64,000 nucleotides of DNA from Streptomyces flavotricini (GCF_020639365.1 NZ_JAINUL010000001.1:5832404-5896403), one strand, 5' to 3'; positions 8,486 through 17,951 are shown, counted from the first letter of the stretch. The notes: a model not told the origin generated them from the sequence alone. Translations and numbers: made by a program.

Positions 8486-9634
8486 TCAGCGCTCCAGGAA
8501 CGAGAACAGCTCTTCCCAGCGGTCGGTGATCTCGGCGCTGGAGTACCGCTGCACGCTGCGGAACGCGTTGTCGCCGAGCCGGTCGCGCAGTGCGCGGTCC
8601 GACATCAGCACGTCGAGGTGCCCGGCCAGCTCCATCGTGTTGCCCAGCCGGGCCAGCAGCCCGTCCTCGCCGTGCGCCACGATCTCCCGGACGCCCGGCG
8701 CACAGTCGAACGCGGCCACCGGAACGCCCGCGGCCATCGCCTCCAGCAGTGTGATCGGGAAGCCCTCGGCCCGAGAGGCCTGCGCGAACACCGAGGCCCC
8801 GCGCAGCGCGCCCAGCACGTCGTCGGTGCTGCCCATCCACTCCACCGAGTCGGTCAGCCCGAGCCCGGCGGCGTGCGCCCGCAGCGCCGGCTCCTCGACG
8901 CCCGCCCCGTAGATCCGCAGGACCCAGTCGGGGTGGTGCGGGGCGGCGTCGGCCCACGCGTCGAGCAGCAGGTCCACGCCCTTCTCGAAGGCGAGGCGGC
9001 CGACGCTGGCGACGACCTTCTCCGTGCGCGGTGCGGGGGAGTCCGGCATGAACGGCAGCGGGTTCGGCATGCTGCCCACGTTCTCCATGCCGGCCCGGAT
9101 CCACAGGTCCGCGTCCTCCGGGGTCAGCACCAGCAGCCGGTCGACCTCCCGGTAGTGGCGGCGGACCCGATCGGCGCGGGTGGACTTCTGGCTGGCCTCG
9201 AACGACTCGTGGCTCATGCCGATGACGCCGAGTCCCTTGGTGTCGGCGAGCGCCACCCACTCCATCGCCCAGACCTGCGTGACGATTACGACGGCCCCGG
9301 GGCCGGCCGCGCGGAAGAGCTCGTTCAGCTTCTCCGCCTTGGCCCGCATCTGCGCCCGCCGGGCCGCCTGGCGGCGCCGCTCGGGGGCGTTCAGCCTGCC
9401 CTTGATCCCGCGCAGGTGGCGGGCCTTCGGCGGGTGGGTGTCGTACAGGGTGGTCATCGCGTACGGCAGGTCCTGCGGCAGCTTCTGCCGGATCTCCTCG
9501 GCGACCGGGGCGATGCCGACGATGTGCACCCGGTGCCCGCGGTCGGTGAGCAGCCCGGCCATCTGGTGCGACCAGGTCGTGACGCCGCCGAGCTCGTCGA
9601 CGCTGTTGGAGACGATGAAGATGTCCCGGCTCAC
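8486..9634 (-). CDS. GT4 family glycosyltransferase
   Basis: 382-residue GT-B fold enzyme. The N-terminal half begins MSRDIFIVSNSVDELGG, the acceptor-domain glycine loop. The C-terminal half has the retaining-enzyme features VGRLAFEKGVDLLLDAW, SRAEGFPITLLEAMA (the E-x7-E region) and GVREIVAHGEDGLL. Its GTG start overlaps the stop of the upstream GT2/TagF-like gene by 4 nt (GTGA), implying translational coupling and a joint role in building the same polymer. The donor sugar is not predictable. Terminates at the hairpin shared with galE. Confidence 0.9.
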   Translation of the reverse strand: MSRDIFIVSNSVDELGGVTTWSHQMAGLLTDRGHRVHIVGIAPVAEEIRQKLPQDLPYAMTTLYDTHPPKARHLRGIKGRLNAPERRRQAARRAQMRAKAEKLNELFRAAGPGAVVIVTQVWAMEWVALADTKGLGVIGMSHESFEASQKSTRADRVRRHYREVDRLLVLTPEDADLWIRAGMENVGSMPNPLPFMPDSPAPRTEKVVASVGRLAFEKGVDLLLDAWADAAPHHPDWVLRIYGAGVEEPALRAHAAGLGLTDSVEWMGSTDDVLGALRGASVFAQASRAEGFPITLLEAMAAGVPVAAFDCAPGVREIVAHGEDGLLARLGNTMELAGHLDVLMSDRALRDRLGDNAFRSVQRYSSAEITDRWEELFSFLER

Positions 9635-12510
9635 TTGCGGCTCCCGGTGAAGAACTTCTCGACGATCTGGCGGGCGGCGTCCCCGCGGTCGTACTCGCCG
9701 AACTCGGTGAGGAAACGCTGCCGCGCCTCGGCGTACTTGGCGTCCGCCTCGTCGAAGGCGGCCAGCGCCTGGAGGAGTTCGTCGGCCGTGGCCACCACCG
9801 GACCGGGCGCCTTCTCCTTCAGGTCGAAGTACGTGCCGCGGATGTCGGTCGCGTACTTCTCGTAGTCGTAGGCGAAGAACAGCATCGGCCGGTCCAGGAC
9901 CGAGTAGTCGAACATCACGGACGAGTAGTCGGTGATCAGACCGTCGGCGAGCGCCAGCAGCGGGGTGATGTCGTGGTGCCGGGACACGTCGATGACCCGG
10001 CCCGCCACCGACGGCGGCAGCGAGACGCTGTTGAGGTAGTGCGTGCGCACCAGCAGCGTGAAGCGGTCGCCGAGGCGCTCGGCGAACTCCTCCACGTCGA
10101 AGGGGAACTCGAAGCCCTCCACCGCGCCGTCCGCGTTCGCCCGGAAGGTCGGCGCGTACAGGAGCACCTTCTTCTCCGGGTCGATGCCCAGCTCGGCCGC
10201 GAGCGGCCCGCGCACCCGCTCCCCGCTCTGCGACTCGGCGCGGTGCGCCTCGACCAGGGCGTCGTTGCGCGGGTAGCCGGTGCGCAGCAGCACCTCGTCG
10301 CGCAGCCGGAAGCCCTTGGCGAGGGTGCGGGCGTCGTGCTCGGAGCGGATCAGGAAGTGGTCGAAGCGGTTGACCGCCGCCTGGAACCGGTCCTGGCCGG
10401 CCTTGCCCTGCGCCTTGGTGCGGGGCTCGTGGAAGCCCATGCGCTTGAGCGCGGAGCCGTGCCAAGTCTGGATGTACGTGGTTCCCTCGCGCTTGGTCAG
10501 GGCCAGGGGGAAGCCCTGGTTGTCGACCCAGAACTCGGCCTGCGCCAGCGCGCGCAGGTACGGCCAGCTCCAGCGGCGCACCAGGGTGGCGTCCTTGGGG
10601 AAGCCGGTGGGCTTGCCGCCCGCGTACGACCAGACCGCCTCGAACGGGACGCCTTGGCGGACCATCTCCTCGTAGATCGCCTTGGGGCTGTCGCTGTACT
10701 GCTTGCCCATGTGGCTCTCGAAGACGACCGTGCCCTTCTTGATCGGCAGCTTCGAGAAGACCTCGTGGTAGACCTTCACCTTCTGCTCGCCCGAGCCGAG
10801 GTTGCGCCGGGCCCGCAGCGCCTTGCGCAGGCCCCGCTTGACCACGCCCGCGGCTCTGCCGTGCATCGCGCTGCTGATCAGCGTCTGCGTGCGGACGGCG
10901 GCGGCTCCCTCGGCGGTCAGGACGTAGGAGAGGTTCCCCTTCTTGGTCACCTCCGGCGCGAAGCGGTCCGAGACCAGCCGGGTCAGCCGCGGGCGCACCC
11001 GCAGGCGGGCCGCCGACTCCAGGTCGACCCCGCCGACGGAGACGCGGGTGGTGAGGCGGGTGCCGCCCGCGTTCAGTTTCAGGCGGACGTCCCAGACGGC
11101 GTCGATGATGCCGAGGGGGCGGACGGTGCCGGCGACGTCGGCCGTGGCGGTCCACTCGATCGTGTCACCGGCGTGCCGCACGGTTGCCACCGGGAAGCTG
11201 AAGGACCGTACGCCGATCTGCCGGCGGGCCCGGAACTCCAGCGTGGCCGACAGCTGGGCGTCGGCCGGGATCCGGCCCAGCGGATTCACGACGGAGCCGG
11301 ACACCGTCACGGTGCCCCGGCCGTCGTCCTCGTAGGAGGTGAGCCGGTTGCCCAGGGCGAGGGAGGTGAGCGGCGTGGTGTGGAAGGCCTGCCCGGTGAC
11401 GTCCAGTATCCGCCGGGCCTCGTCGCCGTCGGGGCCGTCGATGTGCTCCGCGCACCAGTAGACGCGGCCGTCGCGCTCGGCGAGCGGGGAGGTCAGCCGG
11501 CCCTTGTTGGTCATCGCGTCGGCGGCCGGGAGCAGGTTGTCCCAGTCCTCCTTGCCCAGCAGGTACGCGCAGATCGCCTGGAGGTACGTGACGTTCTCGT
11601 ACGCGGCCGGGTCGATGCCCTCCAGGTAGCCGTTGGCGAGGCGGGCGAACTCCTGGCGGTACTCGTCGCTCAGCAGCGGCAGGTCGCGCAGGTGCAGCAC
11701 CAGGTCGTGCTTGAGGAACTTGGCGTCCTTCGCGGACTTGATGTCCGTGTGCCCCTTGGCGGCCAGCAGCTCGTCGACGCGGCGGTGGATCTCCATCCGG
11801 TGGACGAAGTTCGCGATCTCGTGGCGCCGGTTGCTGATCGACTTCGCGGAGGCCTTCTCGACCACGTTCCAGTAGTAGACGTGGTTCGGGATCAGCGTGA
11901 TGCGGCGGGCGGCGACGTAGGCCTGCGCCGAGAAGAGCAGGTCCTCGTAGTGGATGCCGACCGGGAACTCCAGGCCCTGCTCCAGCAGGAACGCGCGCCG
12001 GTAACACTTGTTCGTCGAGAGGGTGTCGTAGACCAGCAGGTCCGGGTCCTCGGTGATCGACTCCAGCGTGCGGGTGCGCGAGTAGATCCAGGGGTACCAC
12101 TCGGTGGTCTTGCCCCACCTGTTGTCGAGGTGGACGCGCACGCACATGCCGGAGACCAGGTCGGAACCGGTCCGCTCGGCCGCGGCCAGCATGTTTCGGC
12201 AGGCGTTTCGTTCCAGCACGTCGTCGCTGTCCAGGAACATGACGTACGTGCCGGTGGCCTGCCGGATGCCGTGGTTGCGCGGGGCACCGCAGCCGCCGCT
12301 GTTCTCCGGCAGGCGGAAGGCGCGCACTCTCCCCGGGTGCGCGGCCTCGAGCTCCTGCGCGACCGCGTACGACCGGTCCTTGCTGCAGTCGTCGACGATC
12401 ACGACTTCGACCCCGTGCAGGGTCTGGTCCAAAACCGACTGGACGGCTGTCGGCAGACGCTCTGCGTCGTTGTAGACGATGACGACCACGGAGACGTCAG
12501 GCACGTGCAC
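9631..12510 (-). CDS. Bifunctional GT2 glycosyltransferase / CDP-glycerol glycerophosphotransferase-like protein
   Basis: 959-residue fusion. Residues 1 to about 230 are a GT2 domain (VSVVVIVYNDAERLPTAVQS, donor motif MFLDSDDVL). A middle section of some 300 residues has no motif recognised here. Residues from about 580 to 955 form a Glyphos_transf (TagF/TagB) domain with the hallmark IQTWHGSALKRMGFH and TDYSSVMFDYSVLDRP. The latter family polymerises or primes poly(glycerol-phosphate) or related teichoic acids from CDP-polyols, on the cytoplasmic face of the membrane. One protein could therefore add both a sugar and a polyol phosphate to a lipid-linked chain. The start is ATG 12510. It is coupled to the downstream GT4 gene. 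Confidence 0.88.
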   Translation of the reverse strand: MHVPDVSVVVIVYNDAERLPTAVQSVLDQTLHGVEVVIVDDCSKDRSYAVAQELEAAHPGRVRAFRLPENSGGCGAPRNHGIRQATGTYVMFLDSDDVLERNACRNMLAAAERTGSDLVSGMCVRVHLDNRWGKTTEWYPWIYSRTRTLESITEDPDLLVYDTLSTNKCYRRAFLLEQGLEFPVGIHYEDLLFSAQAYVAARRITLIPNHVYYWNVVEKASAKSISNRRHEIANFVHRMEIHRRVDELLAAKGHTDIKSAKDAKFLKHDLVLHLRDLPLLSDEYRQEFARLANGYLEGIDPAAYENVTYLQAICAYLLGKEDWDNLLPAADAMTNKGRLTSPLAERDGRVYWCAEHIDGPDGDEARRILDVTGQAFHTTPLTSLALGNRLTSYEDDGRGTVTVSGSVVNPLGRIPADAQLSATLEFRARRQIGVRSFSFPVATVRHAGDTIEWTATADVAGTVRPLGIIDAVWDVRLKLNAGGTRLTTRVSVGGVDLESAARLRVRPRLTRLVSDRFAPEVTKKGNLSYVLTAEGAAAVRTQTLISSAMHGRAAGVVKRGLRKALRARRNLGSGEQKVKVYHEVFSKLPIKKGTVVFESHMGKQYSDSPKAIYEEMVRQGVPFEAVWSYAGGKPTGFPKDATLVRRWSWPYLRALAQAEFWVDNQGFPLALTKREGTTYIQTWHGSALKRMGFHEPRTKAQGKAGQDRFQAAVNRFDHFLIRSEHDARTLAKGFRLRDEVLLRTGYPRNDALVEAHRAESQSGERVRGPLAAELGIDPEKKVLLYAPTFRANADGAVEGFEFPFDVEEFAERLGDRFTLLVRTHYLNSVSLPPSVAGRVIDVSRHHDITPLLALADGLITDYSSVMFDYSVLDRPMLFFAYDYEKYATDIRGTYFDLKEKAPGPVVATADELLQALAAFDEADAKYAEARQRFLTEFGEYDRGDAARQIVEKFFTGSRK

Positions 12511-12668
12511 CTCGATCCCTTTGTTCCATTCCGCTTAACCCGTCAAAGCTACCGTGTGCCGCGCTCGGATCCGGCAGGCCGACCCCCGGCGTGCATACTT
12601 CTAAGGAAGAGGTGTGTGGCGGGTCCGGTCGCCGACAATCACCCGTTCGGACCCAGCAGGAAGTGTTC
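12511..12668. other. Divergent intergenic region between two glycosyltransferase operons
   Basis: 158 nt separate the starts of the leftward GT2/TagF-like gene and the rightward polyprenyl-phosphate glycosyltransferase. A -10-like CATACT (12594-12599) could serve the rightward gene. No strong -35, operator or repeat is apparent. Confidence 0.4.
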
Positions 12669-13700
12669 ATGACGAAGCTGTCCGTAGTAGTCCCTTGCTA
12701 CAACGAAGAAGCCGTGATCGACAGCTTCGACCTGGAGATCCGCAGGGTCCTGGACTCCCTGCCCGTCGAGTACGAGGTCTGCTACGTCGACGACGGCAGC
12801 CGCGACGGCACCCTCGCCAAGCTCCGCAAGATCGCCGCCGAGCACGGTGACAGGACCCGGTACGTCTCCTTCAGCCGCAACTTCGGCAAGGAGGCCGGCA
12901 TGCTCGCCGGCCTGCGCGAGGCGACCGGTGACGCGGTCGTGATCATGGATGCCGACCTCCAGCACCCGCCGGAGCTCATCGCCACGATGCTCGACTACTA
13001 CCGGCAGGGCCACGACCAGATCATCGCCCGCCGCACCCGCGAAGGCGACAAGAAGGTCCGCTCCGCGCTCAGCCGCCTCTACTACCGCGGGGTCAACCGC
13101 TGGGTCGACGTGGAGCTCACGGACGGCGTCGGAGACTTCCGCCTGCTGTCCCGGCAGGCCGTGGACGCGCTGCTGTCCCTGCCCGAGTACAACCGCTTCT
13201 CCAAGGGCCTCTTCTCCTGGATCGGCTTCGACACCGTCCACTTCGACTACCGCAACGCCCAGCGCGAGGCCGGCGAGACGAAGTGGAAGTTCGGCTCCCT
13301 GCTGAACTACGCCATGGACGGGCTGATCTCCTTCAACAACCGGCCGCTGCGGATCGGGATCTGGGCGGGCGTGTCGCTGGTGGCGCTGACCGTCCTGTAC
13401 GCCGTGTACGTCGCCATCAGCGCGATGACCAACGGCATCGACGCACCCGGCTACGTCACCCTCGTCGCGATCATCACCGGCATCGGCGGCGTCCAGATGA
13501 TCATGCTGGGTCTGATCGGCGAGTACATCGGCCGCATCTACTACGAGACCAAGCGCCGCCCGCACTTCCTGGTGAAGGAGGCGCACGGCGCGGACCCGCA
13601 GGCCCGGCCCGACGCCGCCGGGGTCCACACCGGCGCCCGCGAGCGCGGCGGCCTGTCCGCCACGCGCCCGGCGGTCTCCGCCGAGCGGGAGGTGCGCTGA
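12669..13700 (+). CDS. GtrB/DPM-like polyprenyl-phosphate glycosyltransferase
   Basis: 343-residue GT2 enzyme of the dolichyl-phosphate-mannose synthase/GtrB type. It starts MTKLSVVVPCYNEEAVID, has the DDGSRDGT loop and the catalytic DADLQHPPEL motif, and ends with two membrane helices (about residues 222-245 and 258-282) before a soluble basic tail. Such enzymes move a hexose from a nucleotide sugar to undecaprenyl phosphate on the inner leaflet. Start ATG 12669 with AGGAAG upstream. It is followed after 3 nt by a GtrA-type gene, so the pair probably makes and flips a lipid-linked sugar for periplasm-side decoration of wall polymer. Confidence 0.9.
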   Translation: MTKLSVVVPCYNEEAVIDSFDLEIRRVLDSLPVEYEVCYVDDGSRDGTLAKLRKIAAEHGDRTRYVSFSRNFGKEAGMLAGLREATGDAVVIMDADLQHPPELIATMLDYYRQGHDQIIARRTREGDKKVRSALSRLYYRGVNRWVDVELTDGVGDFRLLSRQAVDALLSLPEYNRFSKGLFSWIGFDTVHFDYRNAQREAGETKWKFGSLLNYAMDGLISFNNRPLRIGIWAGVSLVALTVLYAVYVAISAMTNGIDAPGYVTLVAIITGIGGVQMIMLGLIGEYIGRIYYETKRRPHFLVKEAHGADPQARPDAAGVHTGARERGGLSATRPAVSAEREVR

Positions 13701-13703
13701 ACC

Positions 13704-14126
13704 ATGCGCGGTCAGCTCGGCCAGATCTTCCGCTTCGGCCTCGTCGGCGCCGTCAACACCGGCACCTTCTTCGTCATCTACCTGCTGCTGCACCCGTGGA
13801 TGCCGTACTTCCTCGCCTACACCCTCGCCTTCCTCCTGGCGATGGTCGGCTCGTTCTTCATGAACACGTACTTCACCTACCGGACCAAGCCCACCTGGAA
13901 GAAGTTCCTGCTCTTCCCGCTGACGAACATCACGAACTACGTGATCCAGTCCGCCGGGCTCTACGCCCTGGTGACCTGGGCCGGACTCGACACCCGGATC
14001 GCCCCGCTCGTCGCCGCGGTCGTGGCCATCCCCTTCACGTACCTGCTGTCGCGCAAGATCCTCGTCCCGGGCGCGGCCGCCGCGGCCCAGGACCCGGAGC
14101 CGGCCCGCAGCGGCACCGGGGCCTGA
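13704..14126 (+). CDS. GtrA-family membrane protein
   Basis: 140-residue protein with four predicted membrane helices, matching GtrA length and pattern: FRFGLVGAVNTGTFFVIYLLL at the N-terminus is the family signature, and NTYFTYR lies after helix 2. GtrA proteins are thought to translocate undecaprenyl-phosphate-linked sugars across the membrane. The ATG lies 3 nt after the upstream glycosyltransferase stop, so they are one operon. The C-terminus is an Ala/Pro-rich cytoplasmic tail. Confidence 0.88.
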   Translation: MRGQLGQIFRFGLVGAVNTGTFFVIYLLLHPWMPYFLAYTLAFLLAMVGSFFMNTYFTYRTKPTWKKFLLFPLTNITNYVIQSAGLYALVTWAGLDTRIAPLVAAVVAIPFTYLLSRKILVPGAAAAAQDPEPARSGTGA

Positions 14127-14215
14127 GTCCACCGGCTGAAACCCCTGCGCGGGCGCGCCGCACCACCCCGTAGATTGAGGTGGCAGACGTACCGGCAAGG
14201 GGCAAGGGGACAGAC

Positions 14216-15343
14216 GTGTCAGCGGCTAGGCAAGGTGTCGTGGACGCCCGCAGGATCGTGGTCAAGGTCGGATCCTCCTCCCTGACCACCGCGGCCGGCG
14301 GACTCGACGCCGACCGGGTGGACGCCCTGGTCGACGTACTGGCCAAGGCGCGCAGCGGCGGGGAGAAGGAGATCGTCCTCGTCTCCAGCGGGGCCATCGC
14401 CGCCGGACTCTCCCCGCTCGGCCTGCGCCGCCGCCCCACCGACCTGGCCCGGCAGCAGGCCGCCGCCAGCGTCGGGCAGGGGCTGCTGGTCGCCCGGTAC
14501 ACCGCCTCCTTCGCCCGGTACGGGATCCGCGTCGGGCAGGTGCTGCTGACCAGCGACGACACCAGCCGCCGGGCCCACTACCGCAACGCGTACCGGACCC
14601 TGGACCAGCTCCTGGCCATGGGCGCCCTGCCGGTGGTCAACGAGAACGACACCGTCGCCACCGACGAGATCCGCTTCGGCGACAACGACCGGCTCGCGGC
14701 CCTCGTCGCCCACCTGGTCCGCGCCGACCTCCTCGTCCTGCTGTCCGACGTCGACGGCCTCTACGACGGCGACCCGTCGCTGCCCGGCACCACCCGCATC
14801 GACGAGGTGCGCGGCCCCGAGGACATCGCGCACGTGTCGATCGGCAGCGCCGGCAAGGCGGGAGTCGGCACCGGCGGCATGGTCACCAAGGTCGAGGCGG
14901 CCCGGATCGCGGCCGCGGCAGGCATCCCCGTCGTCCTCACCTCCGCGAGCCAGGCGGCCGACGCCCTGGCCGGCCGCCTCACCGGAACGCACTTCCACGC
15001 CACGGGCCGGCGCTCGGCGGACCGGCTGCTGTGGCTCCAGCACGCCTCGACCCCGCAGGGCCACCTGGTCCTCGACGAGGGAGCCGTACGCGCGGTGACC
15101 GAGCGCGGCAGCTCCCTGCTGCCCGCCGGGATCGCGGCCATCGAGGGCGACTTCGTCGCCGGAGACCCGGTGGAACTGCGCGGGCCCGACGGCCGCGCGG
15201 TGGCCCGCGGGCTGGTCAACTTCGACGCCAAGGAACTCCCGCAGCTGCTGGGCCGCTCCACCAGGGAGCTGGCGAAGGAGCTCGGCCCGGCGTACGAGCG
15301 CGAGGTCGTACACCGCGACGATCTGGTCCTGCTGGAGGGCTGA
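14216..15343 (+). CDS. proB: Glutamate 5-kinase
   Basis: First enzyme of proline synthesis, phosphorylating glutamate with ATP. 375 residues: amino-acid kinase domain (RIVVKVGSSSLTT near residue 12, VSSGAIAAG, PVVNENDTVA, GTGGMVTKV) and a C-terminal PUA domain (EGDFVAGDPVELRG). GTG 14216 is preferred because AAGGGGA lies 6 nt upstream; GTG 14180 in the same frame lacks an RBS. proA follows 0.7 kb downstream, separated by a small conserved gene. Confidence 0.96.
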   Translation: MSAARQGVVDARRIVVKVGSSSLTTAAGGLDADRVDALVDVLAKARSGGEKEIVLVSSGAIAAGLSPLGLRRRPTDLARQQAAASVGQGLLVARYTASFARYGIRVGQVLLTSDDTSRRAHYRNAYRTLDQLLAMGALPVVNENDTVATDEIRFGDNDRLAALVAHLVRADLLVLLSDVDGLYDGDPSLPGTTRIDEVRGPEDIAHVSIGSAGKAGVGTGGMVTKVEAARIAAAAGIPVVLTSASQAADALAGRLTGTHFHATGRRSADRLLWLQHASTPQGHLVLDEGAVRAVTERGSSLLPAGIAAIEGDFVAGDPVELRGPDGRAVARGLVNFDAKELPQLLGRSTRELAKELGPAYEREVVHRDDLVLLEG

Positions 15344-15404
15344 GGTTCGGTAAAACCGCCGCGCGGCGGGCCGGGGACTGGTCAACTGTGAAGGGCGGAC
15401 AGGC

Positions 15405-15824
15405 ATGGCGCAGACAGGAGGCGGGCTGGTGAGACGAGCGCTGACCAGCATCAGCGGCGGCGGGGACGGCGAGCAGGTCGAAGCCTCCCGCCTGTGGCAC
15501 GTCACCCTGAGCGTCTCCGGCAAGCCGGCGCCGCTGTCGGAGGTCCGGCGCGGCCTGGAACAGCTGGCGCACGACCACCCCTTCCTGCTGACCAGTCGGT
15601 ACGCCGACGACCACGCGGAGATCCGGTACTGGGAGGAGGCCCGCGACCTCCACGACGCCGCGGCCGTCGCCCTGCGCCTGTGGGGCGAGCACCGCTCCTC
15701 GGCGCAGCTCCCGCCGTGGGAGATCGTCGGCCTGGAGGTCATCGACCGCGCGACGTACCACCTCCGAGTGGCGGAGGGCTACGGCCCGCCCCCGGCGCAT
15801 CCGGTGGGCGTGCACCCCTATTAG
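15405..15824 (+). CDS. Conserved hypothetical protein between proB and proA
   Basis: 139-residue soluble, acidic protein with no domain I can name. Secondary-structure pattern alternates helices (LSEVRRGLEQLAHD) and strands (YHLRVAEGYGPPP), suggesting a small alpha/beta fold. The composition and codon use match its neighbours, so it looks like a resident core gene. A second possible start, GTG 15429, has a better Shine-Dalgarno (AGGAGG at 15416-15421) and would give 131 residues. Position between the proline genes suggests co-transcription, not necessarily a role in proline synthesis. Confidence 0.75.
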   Translation: MAQTGGGLVRRALTSISGGGDGEQVEASRLWHVTLSVSGKPAPLSEVRRGLEQLAHDHPFLLTSRYADDHAEIRYWEEARDLHDAAAVALRLWGEHRSSAQLPPWEIVGLEVIDRATYHLRVAEGYGPPPAHPVGVHPY

Positions 15825-16047
15825 ACGCGCGCCCCGCACGCCCCCCCCCGGGCTTCGGCCCACTGCACCGGACTCCGTCCGGCGGGCCGCGGGGCGTGGC
15901 CACGGGCGGAGCCGGGGCCGGTCCGTTTCAGTTCCCGGGCCCACGGCCCGCGGCCCGCGCGGTGTGGCGGCACGGGACCGTGTCCGGGGCGTCTCGCGGG
16001 GTGGAACCCCGTCGGCCCGGGCGGGGCCGGGGACTACCCTGGGCGGC

Positions 16048-17325
16048 ATGACCTCGCTCGACGCCCCCGCCTCGCCCGTGATCGCCACCGCGCAAGCGGC
16101 CCGCACCGCCGCCGCGGCCATCGCCCCCCTCCCGCGGTCCGCCAAGGACACCGCGCTGCTGGCCATCGCGGACGCGCTGGTGGCCCGTACGGCCGAGATC
16201 GTCGAGGCCAACGCCGCGGACATCGCCAAGGCCCGTGAAGCCGGCACCAGCGAGACCGTCATCGACCGCCTCACCCTCACCCCCGACCGGGTCGCGGCCA
16301 TCGCCTCCGACGTCCGGGACGTCGCCGCCCTCCCCGACCCCGTCGGCGAGGTCGTCCGCGGCTCGACCCTCCCCAACGGGATCGACCTCCGCCAGATCCG
16401 CGTCCCGCTCGGCGTCGTCGGCATCATCTACGAGGCCCGCCCCAACGTCACCGTCGACGCCGCCGCCCTGTGCCTCAAGGCCGGCAACGCGGTCCTGCTG
16501 CGCGGCAGCTCCTCCGCGTACGCCTCCAACACGGCCCTCGTCGCGATCCTCCGCGACGCCATCACCGAGGCCGGCCTCCCCGCCGACGCGATCCAGCTCG
16601 TCCCCGGCGAGTCCCGCGACTCCGTCCGCGAGCTGATGCGCGCCCGCGGCCTCGTCGACGTCCTCATCCCGCGCGGCGGTGCCTCCCTCATCAAGACCGT
16701 CGTCGAGGAGTCCATCGTCCCGGTCATCGAGACCGGTACCGGCAACTGCCACGTCTACGTGGACGCCCAGGCCGACCTCGACATGGCCGTGGACATCCTC
16801 GTCAACTCCAAGGCGCAGCGGCCCTCGGTCTGCAACTCCGCCGAGACCCTCCTCGTCCACCGCGACATCGCCGACGCGTTCCTGCCGCGCGCCCTCGACG
16901 CCCTCGCCGAGGCCGGCGTCACCGTCCACGGCGACGACCGGGTCCTCGCGGCCGCCGAGCACTCCAAGGCCACCGCGCTGCCCGCCACCGACGAGGACTG
17001 GGCCGCCGAGTACCTCTCGTACGACATCGCCGCCGGGGTCGTCGACTCCCTCGACGACGCCGTCGCCCACATCCGCCGCTGGACCTCCGGCCACACCGAG
17101 GCGATCGTCACCACCTCGCAGGCCGCCGCCCGCCGCTTCACCCAGCTGGTCGACTCGACCACGGTCGCCGTGAACGCGTCCACCCGGTTCACCGACGGTG
17201 GCCAGTTCGGCTTCGGCGCCGAGATCGGGATCTCCACCCAGAAGCTGCACGCCCGGGGCCCGATGGGCCTTCCGGAGCTGACCTCCACCAAGTACATCGT
17301 CACGGGCGACGGTCACGTCCGGTAG
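16048..17325 (+). CDS. proA: Gamma-glutamyl phosphate reductase
   Basis: Second enzyme of proline synthesis: NADPH-dependent reduction of gamma-glutamyl phosphate to glutamate semialdehyde. 425 residues of the aldehyde-dehydrogenase superfamily with the active-site Cys in QRPSVCNSAETLL, the GVVGIIYEARPNVT cofactor-region motif and GQFGFGAEIGIST near the C-terminus. A -10-like TACCCT (16035-16040) ends 7 nt before ATG 16048, so a leaderless start is plausible. The frame extends upstream to 15964 but without family similarity. Confidence 0.96.
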   Translation: MTSLDAPASPVIATAQAARTAAAAIAPLPRSAKDTALLAIADALVARTAEIVEANAADIAKAREAGTSETVIDRLTLTPDRVAAIASDVRDVAALPDPVGEVVRGSTLPNGIDLRQIRVPLGVVGIIYEARPNVTVDAAALCLKAGNAVLLRGSSSAYASNTALVAILRDAITEAGLPADAIQLVPGESRDSVRELMRARGLVDVLIPRGGASLIKTVVEESIVPVIETGTGNCHVYVDAQADLDMAVDILVNSKAQRPSVCNSAETLLVHRDIADAFLPRALDALAEAGVTVHGDDRVLAAAEHSKATALPATDEDWAAEYLSYDIAAGVVDSLDDAVAHIRRWTSGHTEAIVTTSQAAARRFTQLVDSTTVAVNASTRFTDGGQFGFGAEIGISTQKLHARGPMGLPELTSTKYIVTGDGHVR

Positions 17326-17402
17326 TCGGACCCCGCACACCGGGTGGCCGGAATTCGGCTCACACCCTGCCCAAAGCGGTCCCCCCGGTCTAGGCTTGTG
17401 CT

Positions 17403-17951
17403 GTGCCGGACGACGTGGGGGGCAAGTTCCCGGACGACGGGGACCCCGACAACGACGACCGCGGAGGCGCGGATCAGGACTTCGCCTCCGTGGTGTTCGA
17501 CGAGGACTTCGTCCGGAGCGCAGAGATCCATGAGCCGAGCGCCGCGGAACGCCAGCGCGCCGCGGACCGGGCACGCGCGGAGGCGGAAGCCGCCCGGGCC
17601 GTCGCCGGCGGCTGGACCTCCGACGAGGACTACGACGGCTACGGCTACGGCCGCCCCGAGGGGTACGGCCTCGACGAACCCGGCTGGGACAACCGCCCCG
17701 GCTACGCGGAAGGCCCGTACGGGGCCTACGGCGGCGCCCTGCGGCCCTACCGGGGCCGCTCGCCCTGGCTGCGCCCGGTCGCCTGGGTGCTCGCCTTCGT
17801 GATGGGCCTCGGCATGGTCGCCCTGGCCTTCAGCGCCGTCTACCGCAGCGTGTCGAGCGACGCGGACCACGCGCCCGCGCCCGCCACCACCCCGCTCACC
17901 GAAGTCACCGGCGCCGGAGCGTTTACGTACCCCGTCGGCCGCCAACCCTGA
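17403..17951 (+). CDS. Single-pass membrane protein with SVVFDEDFVR motif (copy 1)
   Basis: 182-residue protein: an acidic disordered N-terminus, the motif SVVFDEDFVRSAEIHEPSA at about residues 35-53, a Tyr/Gly-rich stretch, then one membrane helix near residues 123-145 and a short extracytoplasmic tail. N-in topology is likely. The next gene carries the same motif and architecture, so they form a pair. TAGGCT (17391-17396) ends 6 nt before the GTG, suggesting a leaderless transcript. By gene order it corresponds to a Streptomyces protein that I recall being placed with spore-wall synthesis proteins. The biochemical function is unknown. Confidence 0.82.
   Translation: MPDDVGGKFPDDGDPDNDDRGGADQDFASVVFDEDFVRSAEIHEPSAAERQRAADRARAEAEAARAVAGGWTSDEDYDGYGYGRPEGYGLDEPGWDNRPGYAEGPYGAYGGALRPYRGRSPWLRPVAWVLAFVMGLGMVALAFSAVYRSVSSDADHAPAPATTPLTEVTGAGAFTYPVGRQP

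Noticed and set aside
15841..15861. C9 tract with a GGGC-TTCG-GCCC mini-hairpin
   Set aside because: Only a 4-bp stem; likely just a GC-rich intergenic run between the small gene and proA.
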